The notes under the pieces: model-generated | Told to the model about the DNA's origin: nothing | Databases searched by the model: none | The model's input: the letters and a program-made list of their open reading frames with translations, nothing else | Position numbers and translations under genes: made by a program | In this document: positions 35,037 to 43,671 of the stretch, one piece after another | How positions within the stretch are numbered: position 1 is the stretch's first letter | How the letters are laid out: every line of letters begins with the position of its first letter | Assembly: GCF_036985595.1 (NCBI RefSeq) | Contig: NZ_BTPU01000035.1 | Location: 62,001-126,000, forward strand | Reading direction: 5' to 3' | DNA length: 64,000 nucleotides | From: Vallitalea maricola | GTDB lineage: Bacteria > Bacillota > Clostridia > Lachnospirales > Vallitaleaceae

Positions 35037-35801
35037 ATGGATACTATTTATAAAAGGTATTCTGTTAGAAAGTATTTAAAAGAAGGATTAAGCAGTAGAC
35101 AACAGGATTTAATGGATCATAAAATTAATGCTATTAAAGAACAAGGGCTATTTGGTAATGAGATTACCATACACCTAATCAAGCCGAATATTAAACAATT
35201 TAAACTTAGTTATGGTAGAATACAAGGAATGGCAGGATATATGTATGGTTATGTCGAGAAAACAATTAAAGGTTATATTGATTATGGTTATGTTATGGAA
35301 AAAAAACTTTTAGAGATGACTAAGAAGGATATAGGAACTTGTTGGCTTGGTGGAACTTATAATAAAAATTATTTTAATTCAATTGATGAAGTTGATAATA
35401 AAAGTATTCCAGCTGTTATTTCCTACGGCAGAAATAAGAAAAAAAAAGACAATAAGACTAGGAAACGTAAGGTATTTGAAGATATGTTTTTTGAAGATGA
35501 GCTGGACAAACCACTAATTCTCAATAAGGCTGATAAATTATATCCTGCATTTGAGGCTTTAAGATTAGCGCCATCAGCGCTTAATAAGCAACCATGGAGA
35601 TTGGTGAAAAAGGATAGCGTTATTCATTTTTACCAATATATTAAAAAACAAGAATTTAACATAAGTAATATTGATATGGGAATAGGAATCGCCCATTTTG
35701 AATATGGTTTAAATATTAATAATGTTCCTTATAAATGGTTTAAAGGAATGGTTGAAGGAACTAGTCAATATATGTATCATATAAGCGTAGAGATATGTTG
35801 A
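35037..35801 (+). CDS. Nitroreductase family protein
   Basis: A 254-residue protein of the putative TM-nitroreductase family (two nitroreductase-like halves in one chain). The N-terminal half opens with YKRYSVRKYL, the typical FMN-contacting Arg/Ser motif, and has DIGTCWLGGTYNK; the second half has AFEALRLAPSALNKQPW, the other FMN-binding signature, and IDMGIGIAHFEYGL near the end. It probably uses FMN to reduce nitro-aromatics or quinones, but the substrate is unknown. It is the last gene of the TetR operon; the next hairpin downstream looks like its terminator. Confidence 0.85.
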   Translation: MDTIYKRYSVRKYLKEGLSSRQQDLMDHKINAIKEQGLFGNEITIHLIKPNIKQFKLSYGRIQGMAGYMYGYVEKTIKGYIDYGYVMEKKLLEMTKKDIGTCWLGGTYNKNYFNSIDEVDNKSIPAVISYGRNKKKKDNKTRKRKVFEDMFFEDELDKPLILNKADKLYPAFEALRLAPSALNKQPWRLVKKDSVIHFYQYIKKQEFNISNIDMGIGIAHFEYGLNINNVPYKWFKGMVEGTSQYMYHISVEIC

Positions 35802-35888
35802 TGCTGATAAAAAATGATAGAGAGTCACATAATAAAAAGCTCTTAAAACCTTTAACAAAAAAAACGAAAAGTAACTTTCAAATGCAAG

Positions 35889-35934
35889 AGTTATTGTCAT
35901 TTTCCACTTTGGAATTAGACAATGACTTTTTTAT
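35889..35934 (+). terminator. Probable terminator of the TetR operon
   Basis: AGTTATTGTC (35889-35898) pairs with GACAATGACT (35918-35927) with one G-T wobble across a 19-base loop, followed by TTTTTATTT. It lies about 90 bases after the nitroreductase stop. Confidence 0.65.
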
Positions 35935-35964
35935 TTAACTCAATATAATATTGGATAAATTTTG

Positions 35965-35982
35965 TGCAAACATATGTTTGCA
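35965..35982 (+). promoter_or_regulatory. LexA (SOS) operator upstream of uvrBA
   Basis: TGCAAACATATGTTTGCA is a perfect 18-base palindrome. Its centre (AAACATATGTTT) differs from the Bacillus-type LexA/DinR box GAACATATGTTC only at the outer base of each half and resembles clostridial LexA sites. It overlaps the apparent -35 box of the uvrB promoter. uvrBA is a classical LexA target. Confidence 0.7.
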
Positions 35983-36005
35983 TTTTTTTGCTAATATGAT
36001 ATAAT
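35978..36005 (+). promoter_or_regulatory. Promoter of the uvrBA operon
   Basis: TTGCAT (35978-35983) and TATAAT (36000-36005) are 16 bases apart, and TGA before the -10 makes an extended element. The start codon is about 180 bases downstream, leaving a long AT-rich leader with no recognised feature. Confidence 0.6.
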
Positions 36006-36183
36006 AGTTAAGACTAAAATAATGATTGTATTATACATATATATATTATGTTTTTGATAATTGGTATAAGATGGTAATTATTTTTATTTAACTTATAATA
36101 TTAGCTTAATAAGATTGAATTAATTATCTTTAAAGTCAAAGATAATTGATTTAATATGCAAATAATGAGATAGAGGTGATAAT

Positions 36184-38172
36184 ATGTCAAAATTTGAAAT
36201 TCATTCAAAGTTTAATCCTACAGGAGATCAACCTCAAGCTATTAAGAAATTGGCTAAGGGATTTAAAGATGGTAAAAAATTCGAGACTTTACTAGGGGTG
36301 ACAGGTTCAGGAAAAACATTCACTATGGCGCATATTATAAAAGAATTAAAAAAACCTACTTTGATTATGGCGCATAATAAAACATTAGCAGCCCAACTGT
36401 ATAGTGAATTCAAAGAGTTTTTTCCAAATAATGCTGTTGAATACTTTGTTAGTTATTATGATTATTATCAACCGGAAGCATATGTCCCTCATACAGATAC
36501 TTTTATAGAAAAAGACTCATCAATCAATGAAGAAATAGATAAACTTAGACACTCAGCTACAGCATCATTAGCAGAGAGAGACGATGTCATTATTGTAGCT
36601 AGTGTATCATGTATATATGGACTTGGTAGTCCAATAGATTACAAAAATATGGTACTTTCCTTAAGACCCGGTATGACAAAAGATAGGGATGAAATATTGA
36701 GGAAACTAGTAGATATTCAATATATGAGAAATGATATGAACTTTGTCCGAGGTACTTTTAGAGTTAGAGGAGATGTCATTGAAGTATTCCCTGCGGCTTC
36801 TTCTGATAGAGCAGTAAGAATTGAATTATTTGGAGATGAAATAGATAGGATAACAGAAATTAATGTGATTACTGGTGAAATACTAGGTTATATGGAACAT
36901 ATAGCCATATTTCCTGCGTCTCATTATGTAATTGAAACAGATAAAATAGAAAGAGCTATCAATTCTATAGAAAAAGAAAAAACAGAAGTAGTTAAGTCAT
37001 TTAGAGAAAAAGACAAGTTATTAGAAGCTCAAAGAATTGCTCAAAGAACTAATTATGATGTGGAAATGATTAGAGAAACAGGATTCTGTTCAGGTATAGA
37101 AAACTACTCAAGGCATTTAACTGGTTTACCACCAGGGGCTCCTCCACATACTCTTTTTGATTATTTTCCTGATGACTTTTTACTTATTATAGATGAATCT
37201 CATATGACGGTTCCACAAGTAAGAGGTATGTATGCAGGTGACCAGTCAAGAAAATCAACTTTGGTAGAGTATGGATTTAGATTACCCTCAGCTAAAGATA
37301 ATAGACCTCTTAATTTCCAAGAATTCGAAAGTAAGTTGAATCAAGTATTATTTGTTTCAGCAACGCCAGGACCATATGAATATGATCATAAGCAGTTAAT
37401 AGCAGAACAGATAATTAGACCTACAGGTCTGTTAGACCCTAAGATAGAAGTTAAACCAGTAAAAGGTCAAATAGATGATTTAATATCCAATGTTAATAAA
37501 GAAATCGAAAATAAAAATAAAGTATTGATTACAACCTTAACAAAAAGAATGGCTGAGGACTTAACAGATTATATGAAAGAATCAGGTATACGTGTTAGGT
37601 ACTTACACTCAGATATAGATACCCTTGAAAGAATTGAGATAGTACGTGATCTCAGGATGGATGTTTTTGATGTTCTTATAGGTATTAACTTGCTTAGAGA
37701 AGGATTAGATATACCAGAGATTAGTTTAGTAGCTATACTTGATGCAGATAAAGAAGGTTTTCTGCGTTCTGAAACTGCATTAATTCAGACAGTAGGACGT
37801 GCTGCAAGAAATGTTGAAGGTAAAGTTATCATGTATGCAGACATTATTACTGATAGTATGGATAGAGCTATTAGCGAAACTAATAGAAGAAGAAGTATTC
37901 AGGAAAAGTACAATAAAGAACATAATATAATACCTAAAACCATTAGTAAACCTGTAAGAGATATTATTCGTATAACTCAGGTTGCAGAATCCGAGGCAAC
38001 TTATGAATTAACGAAAGATCCTGAATCTATGAGTAAAGAAGAATTAGAGGTCAAAATACTGAAATGTTCAAAAGATATGAAACAGGCTGCTATGGACTTG
38101 CAATTTGAAAGAGCTGCACAGTTAAGAGATGAATTATACGAATTAAAAAAACAATTAAATACACTGAATTAA
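36184..38172 (+). CDS. uvrB: Excinuclease ABC subunit B (UvrB)
   Basis: A 662-residue DNA-repair helicase-like protein, about the usual length. Walker A is GVTGSGKTFT, the beta-hairpin region has YYDYYQPEAYVP, the DEAD-type motif is LLIIDESHMT, later helicase motifs are FVSATPGPYE, LLREGLDIPE and QTVGRAARN, and a C-terminal UVR domain (about 620-655) binds UvrC/UvrA. UvrB loads at damage after UvrA and recruits UvrC in nucleotide excision repair. uvrA follows 76 bases later; a LexA box precedes the pair. Confidence 0.98.
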   Translation: MSKFEIHSKFNPTGDQPQAIKKLAKGFKDGKKFETLLGVTGSGKTFTMAHIIKELKKPTLIMAHNKTLAAQLYSEFKEFFPNNAVEYFVSYYDYYQPEAYVPHTDTFIEKDSSINEEIDKLRHSATASLAERDDVIIVASVSCIYGLGSPIDYKNMVLSLRPGMTKDRDEILRKLVDIQYMRNDMNFVRGTFRVRGDVIEVFPAASSDRAVRIELFGDEIDRITEINVITGEILGYMEHIAIFPASHYVIETDKIERAINSIEKEKTEVVKSFREKDKLLEAQRIAQRTNYDVEMIRETGFCSGIENYSRHLTGLPPGAPPHTLFDYFPDDFLLIIDESHMTVPQVRGMYAGDQSRKSTLVEYGFRLPSAKDNRPLNFQEFESKLNQVLFVSATPGPYEYDHKQLIAEQIIRPTGLLDPKIEVKPVKGQIDDLISNVNKEIENKNKVLITTLTKRMAEDLTDYMKESGIRVRYLHSDIDTLERIEIVRDLRMDVFDVLIGINLLREGLDIPEISLVAILDADKEGFLRSETALIQTVGRAARNVEGKVIMYADIITDSMDRAISETNRRRSIQEKYNKEHNIIPKTISKPVRDIIRITQVAESEATYELTKDPESMSKEELEVKILKCSKDMKQAAMDLQFERAAQLRDELYELKKQLNTLN

Positions 38173-38248
38173 ACTTTGCTCATATTTAATTCAATTACTA
38201 TATATTACAATTAAAAATTGTATCATCATAAATTATAAGAGGTGGCGT

Positions 38249-41080
38249 ATGGGAAAAGATGTAATCACCATAAAAGGTGCAAGAGAACATAATTTAAAGA
38301 ACGTAGACTTAACTATTCCAAGAGATAAATTTGTTGTATTTACTGGACTTAGTGGTTCAGGGAAATCTTCTTTAGCATTTGATACAATATATGCTGAGGG
38401 GCAAAGAAGATATGTAGAATCATTATCTGCCTATGCAAGACAGTTTTTGGGTCAAATGGAAAAACCGGATGTTGATAATATAGAAGGTCTATCACCTGCT
38501 ATATCAATAGATCAAAAGACTACAAGCAGGAATCCAAGATCAACAGTAGGAACAGTTACAGAGATATATGATTACTTAAGATTGCTTTATGCTAGAGTAG
38601 GAATACCTCATTGTCCAAAATGTGGAAAAGTTATCAATAGACAAACAGTTGACCAAATGGTAGATGTAATAATGAAATTACCAGAAAGAACTAAGATAAT
38701 GATAATGGCTCCAGTAGTAAGAGGCAGAAAAGGTCAACATATCAAACTTCTAGATCAGGCTAAGAAGAGTGGATATGTAAGAGCTAAGATAGATGGCAAC
38801 ATGTATGAATTATCAGAAGAAATACTTTTGGAAAAAAATAAAAAGCATACTATAGAAATAGTGATTGACAGATTGATAGTAAGAGAAGGAATAGAAAAAA
38901 GATTGACTGATTCTATTGAAACAGTTATGAAATTGACTGGTGGATTGCTAGTTATTGATGTAATTGATGGACAACCAATGTCATTCAGTCAAAACTTTTC
39001 ATGTCCTGACTGTAATATAAGTATAGATGAAATTGAACCAAGACTATTTTCATTCAATAACCCTTTCGGTGCTTGTCCAGAATGTCATGGTTTAGGTTTC
39101 AAAATGAAATTTGACCCTGAATTAATTATTCCTAATCCCAAATTAAGTATAGTAGATGGTGCTATTGTTGCTCCAGGCTGGGCATCGGCTTCTAATGAAG
39201 AAAGTTATGTAAGAAGAATGTTTGAAGCATTAGGGAAAAAATATAAGTTTAAGATTACTACACCATATGAAAAATATTCTGAAGAAGTAAAAGATATTAT
39301 TATGTATGGTACCAAAGGCGAGAAATTCATAGTCAAGTACAAATCAGATAAAGGTATGGGACAATATGAAACTGTATTTGAAGGATTGGTTCAAAGTCTC
39401 CATCGTAGATACAAAGAGACAACATCTGATTATATGAAACAAGAATATGAATCATTTATGACCAATACCCCATGTAATGTTTGTAATGGTGCAAGATTGA
39501 ATCCTATAGCATTAGCAGTTACACTTGGAGGTAAAAACATATCACAGATAACAGAGATGTCAATAAGAGATATCAAAGATTTCTTTGATAATATAAAATT
39601 AACTGAAAGGCAGCTTATAATTGGGGAACAAATTCTAAAAGAAGTTAATGCTAGAATTGGATTCCTAGTAAATGTGGGGCTTGATTACCTGTCACTATCT
39701 CGTTCAGCGGGGACACTGTCAGGTGGAGAAGCTCAGAGAATTAGATTAGCTACACAAATAGGGTCTGGATTAGTAGGTGTGGTATATATTTTAGACGAAC
39801 CTAGCATAGGATTGCACCAGAGGGATAATGAAAAATTACTGCATACATTGAAAAGACTAAAAAATCTAGGAAACACTTTGATTGTAGTGGAACATGACGA
39901 AGAAACCATGTTTGAAGCAGATTATATAGTAGATATTGGTCCAAGAGCAGGAGAGCATGGCGGTGAAATTGTTGCTGAAGGTACAGCAGAAGAAATAATG
40001 AAGATTGAGGATTCAATAACTGGTGCATATCTAAGTGGAAGAAAGAAAGTGGAAGTTCCACAAGTTAGAAGAGCTACTAACGGAAAATGGATTAATATAA
40101 AAGGTGCTTCACAAAATAATTTAAAGAATATCAATATAGATATTCCTCTTGGGATTTTTACTTGTGTTACAGGAGTTTCAGGCTCTGGTAAAAGCTCTTT
40201 CGTAAATGAAATATTATATAAGAGACTGGCTAGAGACTTGAACAGAGCAAAGATGAAACCTGGTAAACATAAGAATATGTTAGGATTAGAACATCTAGAT
40301 AAAGTAATAGCTATAGATCAATCGCCTATTGGTAGAACGCCTAGGTCTAACCCTGCTACTTATACAGGAGTTTTTGACCATATTAGAGATATATTTGCAA
40401 GTACAGCTGAAGCTAAAATGAGAGGATATCAAAAAGGAAGATTTAGTTTCAATGTAAAAGGTGGTCGTTGTGAAGCCTGTAAAGGTGATGGTATAATCAA
40501 GATAGAGATGCATTTTTTACCAGATGTTTATGTACCATGTGAAGTTTGCCATGGTAAAAGATATAATAGGGAAACATTAGAAGTTAAATATAAAGGTAAA
40601 AATATATCAGAAGTCTTGAATATGACAGTTGAAGAAGCTCTTACCTTTTTTGAAAATATACCTAGGATCAAGAAAAAACTTCAAACACTCTATGATGTTG
40701 GATTATCATATATTAGATTAGGACAACCATCAACAACATTGTCAGGAGGAGAAGCACAAAGGGTTAAACTGGCTACTGAATTAAGTAAAAGAAGCACAGG
40801 TAAAACCATGTATATACTCGATGAACCAACAACTGGTCTCCATTTTGAAGATGTTAATAAATTGATTACAATATTGCAACGTTTAGTTGATGGAGGAAAT
40901 TCGGTTCTTGTAATTGAACATAACCTGGATGTTATCAAAACTGCAGACTATATTATAGATTTAGGACCAGAAGGTGGCGACAAAGGTGGTCTGGTTATAG
41001 CAAAAGGAACACCGGAAAAAGTAGTAAAGTGTAAAAAGTCTTATACTGGTAAATTCCTAAAGAAAGTTTTAAATAAATAA
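38249..41080 (+). CDS. uvrA: Excinuclease ABC subunit A (UvrA)
   Basis: A 943-residue damage-recognition ATPase with two ABC modules. The first Walker A is GLSGSGKSS, the first zinc finger has CPKCGKVINR paired with CPDC, the first signature is LSGGEAQRIRLA; the second Walker A is GVSGSGKSS, the second zinc finger has CEACKGDG and CEVCHGKRYN, and the second signature is LSGGEAQRVKLA. Length and motif order are standard. It finds DNA lesions with UvrB. GAGGTGG lies just upstream of the ATG, and a terminator follows the stop. Confidence 0.98.
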   Translation: MGKDVITIKGAREHNLKNVDLTIPRDKFVVFTGLSGSGKSSLAFDTIYAEGQRRYVESLSAYARQFLGQMEKPDVDNIEGLSPAISIDQKTTSRNPRSTVGTVTEIYDYLRLLYARVGIPHCPKCGKVINRQTVDQMVDVIMKLPERTKIMIMAPVVRGRKGQHIKLLDQAKKSGYVRAKIDGNMYELSEEILLEKNKKHTIEIVIDRLIVREGIEKRLTDSIETVMKLTGGLLVIDVIDGQPMSFSQNFSCPDCNISIDEIEPRLFSFNNPFGACPECHGLGFKMKFDPELIIPNPKLSIVDGAIVAPGWASASNEESYVRRMFEALGKKYKFKITTPYEKYSEEVKDIIMYGTKGEKFIVKYKSDKGMGQYETVFEGLVQSLHRRYKETTSDYMKQEYESFMTNTPCNVCNGARLNPIALAVTLGGKNISQITEMSIRDIKDFFDNIKLTERQLIIGEQILKEVNARIGFLVNVGLDYLSLSRSAGTLSGGEAQRIRLATQIGSGLVGVVYILDEPSIGLHQRDNEKLLHTLKRLKNLGNTLIVVEHDEETMFEADYIVDIGPRAGEHGGEIVAEGTAEEIMKIEDSITGAYLSGRKKVEVPQVRRATNGKWINIKGASQNNLKNINIDIPLGIFTCVTGVSGSGKSSFVNEILYKRLARDLNRAKMKPGKHKNMLGLEHLDKVIAIDQSPIGRTPRSNPATYTGVFDHIRDIFASTAEAKMRGYQKGRFSFNVKGGRCEACKGDGIIKIEMHFLPDVYVPCEVCHGKRYNRETLEVKYKGKNISEVLNMTVEEALTFFENIPRIKKKLQTLYDVGLSYIRLGQPSTTLSGGEAQRVKLATELSKRSTGKTMYILDEPTTGLHFEDVNKLITILQRLVDGGNSVLVIEHNLDVIKTADYIIDLGPEGGDKGGLVIAKGTPEKVVKCKKSYTGKFLKKVLNK

Positions 41081-41089
41081 TTTAATACA

Positions 41090-41143
41090 ACCGTTAATAA
41101 TATATAAACTATCATAATTAATATATTATTAGCGGTTTTTATT
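41090..41143 (+). terminator. Terminator after uvrA
   Basis: CCGTTAATAATATAT (41091-41105) pairs with ATATATTATTAGCGG (ending 41134), one wobble, followed by TTTTTATTTTA. The rest of the 493-base gap to the PHP gene is AT-rich and empty apart from two promoters near 41408 and 41474. Confidence 0.7.
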
Positions 41144-41407
41144 TTACGTAAGTTAAATTATACTATTAAAATTAACCGATTGAATATAATTACTTATTTA
41201 ACCAAAGAAAACTGATTATTTGAATTAAATTAATAAGATTTATTTTATTGGATCATTTATGATGTTAATTTTAAAAATAATTATTTCACAATATTTAATA
41301 TAAAAAAGTTAAAAAACTAATATTCTTAATGAAAAAAACAAGATGAAACTAGTAAATAGAACTAATTTTAGATGGAAGTAATTTACTTAATATATTGCGT
41401 TTTTTTG

Positions 41408-41435
41408 TTGAAAAACTCTATTTTCATGGTATAAT
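41408..41435 (+). promoter_or_regulatory. Upstream promoter candidate for the PHP gene
   Basis: TTGAAA (41408-41413), 16 bases, then TATAAT (41430-41435) with an extended TGG before it. Confidence 0.5.
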
Positions 41436-41473
41436 AAAAAGTGTTATAAAAAACAATAGTAGAATATAGTTTC

Positions 41474-41502
41474 TTTACATTTATTTCTGTTTTTGTTATA
41501 AT
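41474..41502 (+). promoter_or_regulatory. Proximal promoter for the PHP gene
   Basis: TTTACA (41474-41479), 17 bases, then TATAAT (41497-41502). Transcription would begin about 41509, too close to an in-frame start at 41514 for a ribosome site, which supports translation from 41574. Confidence 0.6.
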
Positions 41503-41573
41503 AACAGGGATGTGTGTTTGTCAAAATTGATAAAATATTAACAAAAAATATAGACTATATTTGGAGCGGATTT

Positions 41574-42281
41574 ATGAAATTATACTATGATTTTCATATT
41601 CATACAGCTCTTTCGCCTTGCGGAGAAGATAGCATGACACCTAATAACATTGTAAACATGTCTTTAATTAATGAATTAGATGCCATAGCTATAACTGACC
41701 ATAATTCTGCAGAAAATGTCGAAGCAGTAATTAAAATAGCTAAGGGGAAAGATATTATTGTTGTTCCAGGAATTGAGATAGAAACAAAAGAAGAAATACA
41801 TGTTGTAGGGTTGTTCCCTGACATTGAGAGTGTATACAATGTTCAAAGCAAATTATATAGTAAATTACCCTATATTAAGAATAAATCTACTGTTTTTGGA
41901 CATCAATATGTTTTGGATGAGAATGATGACATTATAAAAGAACTGGATAAACTTCTACTAACATCTGTTGCAATGTCATTAAATGAAGTTATAAATTTGA
42001 TACATGATAACAATGGAATAGCAATACCTGCTCACATTGATAGACCTAGTTATAGTATATTAGCTAATATAGGATTTATACCAGACGATTTGAATACTTC
42101 TATACTCGAGATTTCTAGATTTTCTAACTTAGATACTTATAGACAAAAATACAAAGACTATCATATTATACAATCTTCAGATGCTCATGAATTAGGGTAT
42201 ATTGGAATTAAAAAAAATTCATTAGAAGTTAATGAAAAAAATATAGAATCAATATTTAACGCACTCAAACAATATGAATAG
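41574..42281 (+). CDS. PHP domain phosphoesterase
   Basis: A 235-residue metal-dependent PHP-fold protein. It has YYDFHIHTALSPCGEDSMTP (metal-binding HIH), AIAITDHNSAENV, VVPGIEIETKEEIHVVGLF, AIPAHIDRP and IIQSSDAHELGYIG, covering the expected His/Asp/Glu metal ligands. PHP proteins are phosphoesterases; this small stand-alone type acts on nucleotides or phosphate esters, substrate unknown. ATG at 41574 is preferred (GGAG 7 bases before it) to an in-frame start at 41514. It precedes the hydrogenase operon by 466 bases, so co-transcription is unlikely. Confidence 0.85.
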   Translation: MKLYYDFHIHTALSPCGEDSMTPNNIVNMSLINELDAIAITDHNSAENVEAVIKIAKGKDIIVVPGIEIETKEEIHVVGLFPDIESVYNVQSKLYSKLPYIKNKSTVFGHQYVLDENDDIIKELDKLLLTSVAMSLNEVINLIHDNNGIAIPAHIDRPSYSILANIGFIPDDLNTSILEISRFSNLDTYRQKYKDYHIIQSSDAHELGYIGIKKNSLEVNEKNIESIFNALKQYE

Positions 42282-42679
42282 ATAAGAAAATAATTTGAAC
42301 TAATTTTATAAAGTGAATTGTTAATAATAATTAATATTATTAAGTAAAAGTCATAGTGCTTATAAATATTCATTAATGGTTGTAATAGTAACAATTCTAG
42401 TTCAATTTATATATATACTAATGTGTTGGATTGATGTATTTTCTAATGTTATTAATTAAACACATTATTGCATATTTAAACATGAGAATTTTAATAGACT
42501 TTCCTTTTTAAGTTTATTATGCATTATACTTTAATAAATAAGGTTAAATATCCGTACCCTTTTGTTATTTTAATTGAAAAATACTTGGTTATTTGTAAAA
42601 CTTGTAGAAAAAACATGATATTTATGATTTAACCCCATAAAATGGTAATAATGCAGCTTTTCGTGTTAAATATATAACT

Positions 42680-42708
42680 TTGGTTTATAATTAATAAATT
42701 AATATAAT
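42680..42708 (+). promoter_or_regulatory. Promoter candidate for the hydrogenase operon
   Basis: TTGGTT (42680-42685), 17 bases, then TATAAT (42703-42708). A second TATAAT lies at 42686-42691 without a clear -35. Confidence 0.45.
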
Positions 42709-42726
42709 TTGTTAATCATTTACATT
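42709..42726 (+). promoter_or_regulatory. Possible Rex (NADH/NAD sensor) operator
   Basis: TTGTTAATCATTTACATT matches the left half of the clostridial Rex consensus TTGTTAAnnnnTTAACAA fully, but the right half poorly. It directly follows the -10 box of the hydrogenase promoter, a suitable place for repression. Confidence 0.3.
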
Positions 42727-42747
42727 ATATAATAAGGAGGTAAGCAA

Positions 42748-43227
42748 ATGGCAGCTAATTCAGCATTAACAGATGAAAAGTTCCAAGAATTGGAGCAGTA
42801 TATTGATGCAATGCCAACTACAAAAGGAGAACTCATACGTGTTTTACATAAAGCACAAGATATTTTTGGATATTTACCAGAAGAAGTTCAAAAATTTGTA
42901 GGAAAAAAATTAAAAATATCAACAGCAAAAGTATTTGGAGTAGTTACATTCTATTCTTATTTCACAATGACTCCGAAAGGTGAATTTAACATTTCAATAT
43001 GTATGGGTACAGCTTGTTATGTTAGAGGTGCTGAAGATGTTTTGAATGAATTAAAAAAAGAGTTGAAAATTGAAGTTGGTGAAACAACACCAGATGGTAA
43101 ATTTTCACTACAATCACTCCGTTGTGTAGGGGCTTGTGGACTTGCTCCAGTTGTTATGGTTGAAGATAAAGTCTATGGTCGTGTAACACCAGATATGGTC
43201 AAGGATATTCTTGCAGAATACAAATAA
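42748..43227 (+). CDS. hydC: HydC / NuoE-like [2Fe-2S] subunit of bifurcating [FeFe] hydrogenase
   Basis: A 159-residue thioredoxin-fold ferredoxin subunit. The four Fe-S cysteines are in ICMGTACYVRGAEDVL and LRCVGACGLAPVVMV. The helical N-terminal part (GELIRVLHKAQDIFGYLPEE) is as in NuoE. In HydABC complexes it relays electrons between NADH-binding HydB and the catalytic HydA. AAGGAGG is 7 bases before the ATG. First gene of a four-gene operon. Confidence 0.93.
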   Translation: MAANSALTDEKFQELEQYIDAMPTTKGELIRVLHKAQDIFGYLPEEVQKFVGKKLKISTAKVFGVVTFYSYFTMTPKGEFNISICMGTACYVRGAEDVLNELKKELKIEVGETTPDGKFSLQSLRCVGACGLAPVVMVEDKVYGRVTPDMVKDILAEYK

Positions 43228-43253
43228 TTGTATTTTAAAAAGGAGGAAAAAAA

Positions 43254-43649
43254 ATGGCAAAGATTAAATCTTTTGATGAACTTAAAAAAATCAAAGAAAA
43301 AGTTCAATCAAATGTAGAATTAAGAGAAAAAGGCGAAAACATTGATAATTTAATACAAATAAAAGTTGCTATGGCTACATGTGGTATTGCATCTGGTGCT
43401 AGAGAAGTAATGAATTTCCTAATTGATGAATTAGCAAAAGAAGGCATTAACAACGTAGTTGTAACACAAACTGGTTGTATGGGATATTGTTATGCAGAAC
43501 CAACAATTGAATTAACTATGCCAAATAGCGAACCAGTTGTATATGGTGATGTAACAATAGAAAGAGCAAAAGAGGTTATTGAAAAACATATTAAAAAAGG
43601 CGAGTTAATTGATGGAATAATCCCTGTAACTCATAAAACTATTGAATAA
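43254..43649 (+). CDS. Small [2Fe-2S] thioredoxin-like ferredoxin in the hydrogenase operon
   Basis: A 131-residue protein with the four-cysteine thioredoxin-like [2Fe-2S] pattern: ATCGIASGAREVM and QTGCMGYCYAEPTIEL. It resembles the N-terminal ferredoxin domain of HydB/NuoF and so may be an extra electron-transfer subunit. Such an additional gene between hydC and hydB is found in several clostridial hydABC clusters. It has AAGGAGG upstream and is 26 bases from hydC and 22 bases from hydB. Its exact place in the complex is unknown. Confidence 0.85.
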   Translation: MAKIKSFDELKKIKEKVQSNVELREKGENIDNLIQIKVAMATCGIASGAREVMNFLIDELAKEGINNVVVTQTGCMGYCYAEPTIELTMPNSEPVVYGDVTIERAKEVIEKHIKKGELIDGIIPVTHKTIE

Positions 43650-43671
43650 AAAAAGTTAGGAGGCTTAAAAG

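Larger units (their letters stand above)
42282..42747. other. Long leader region upstream of the hydrogenase operon
   Basis: A 466-base AT-rich gap without a gene. An AT-only palindrome lies near 42318-42340. The useful signals are close to hydC: a promoter (42680-42708) and a possible Rex site (42709-42726). Confidence 0.5.
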
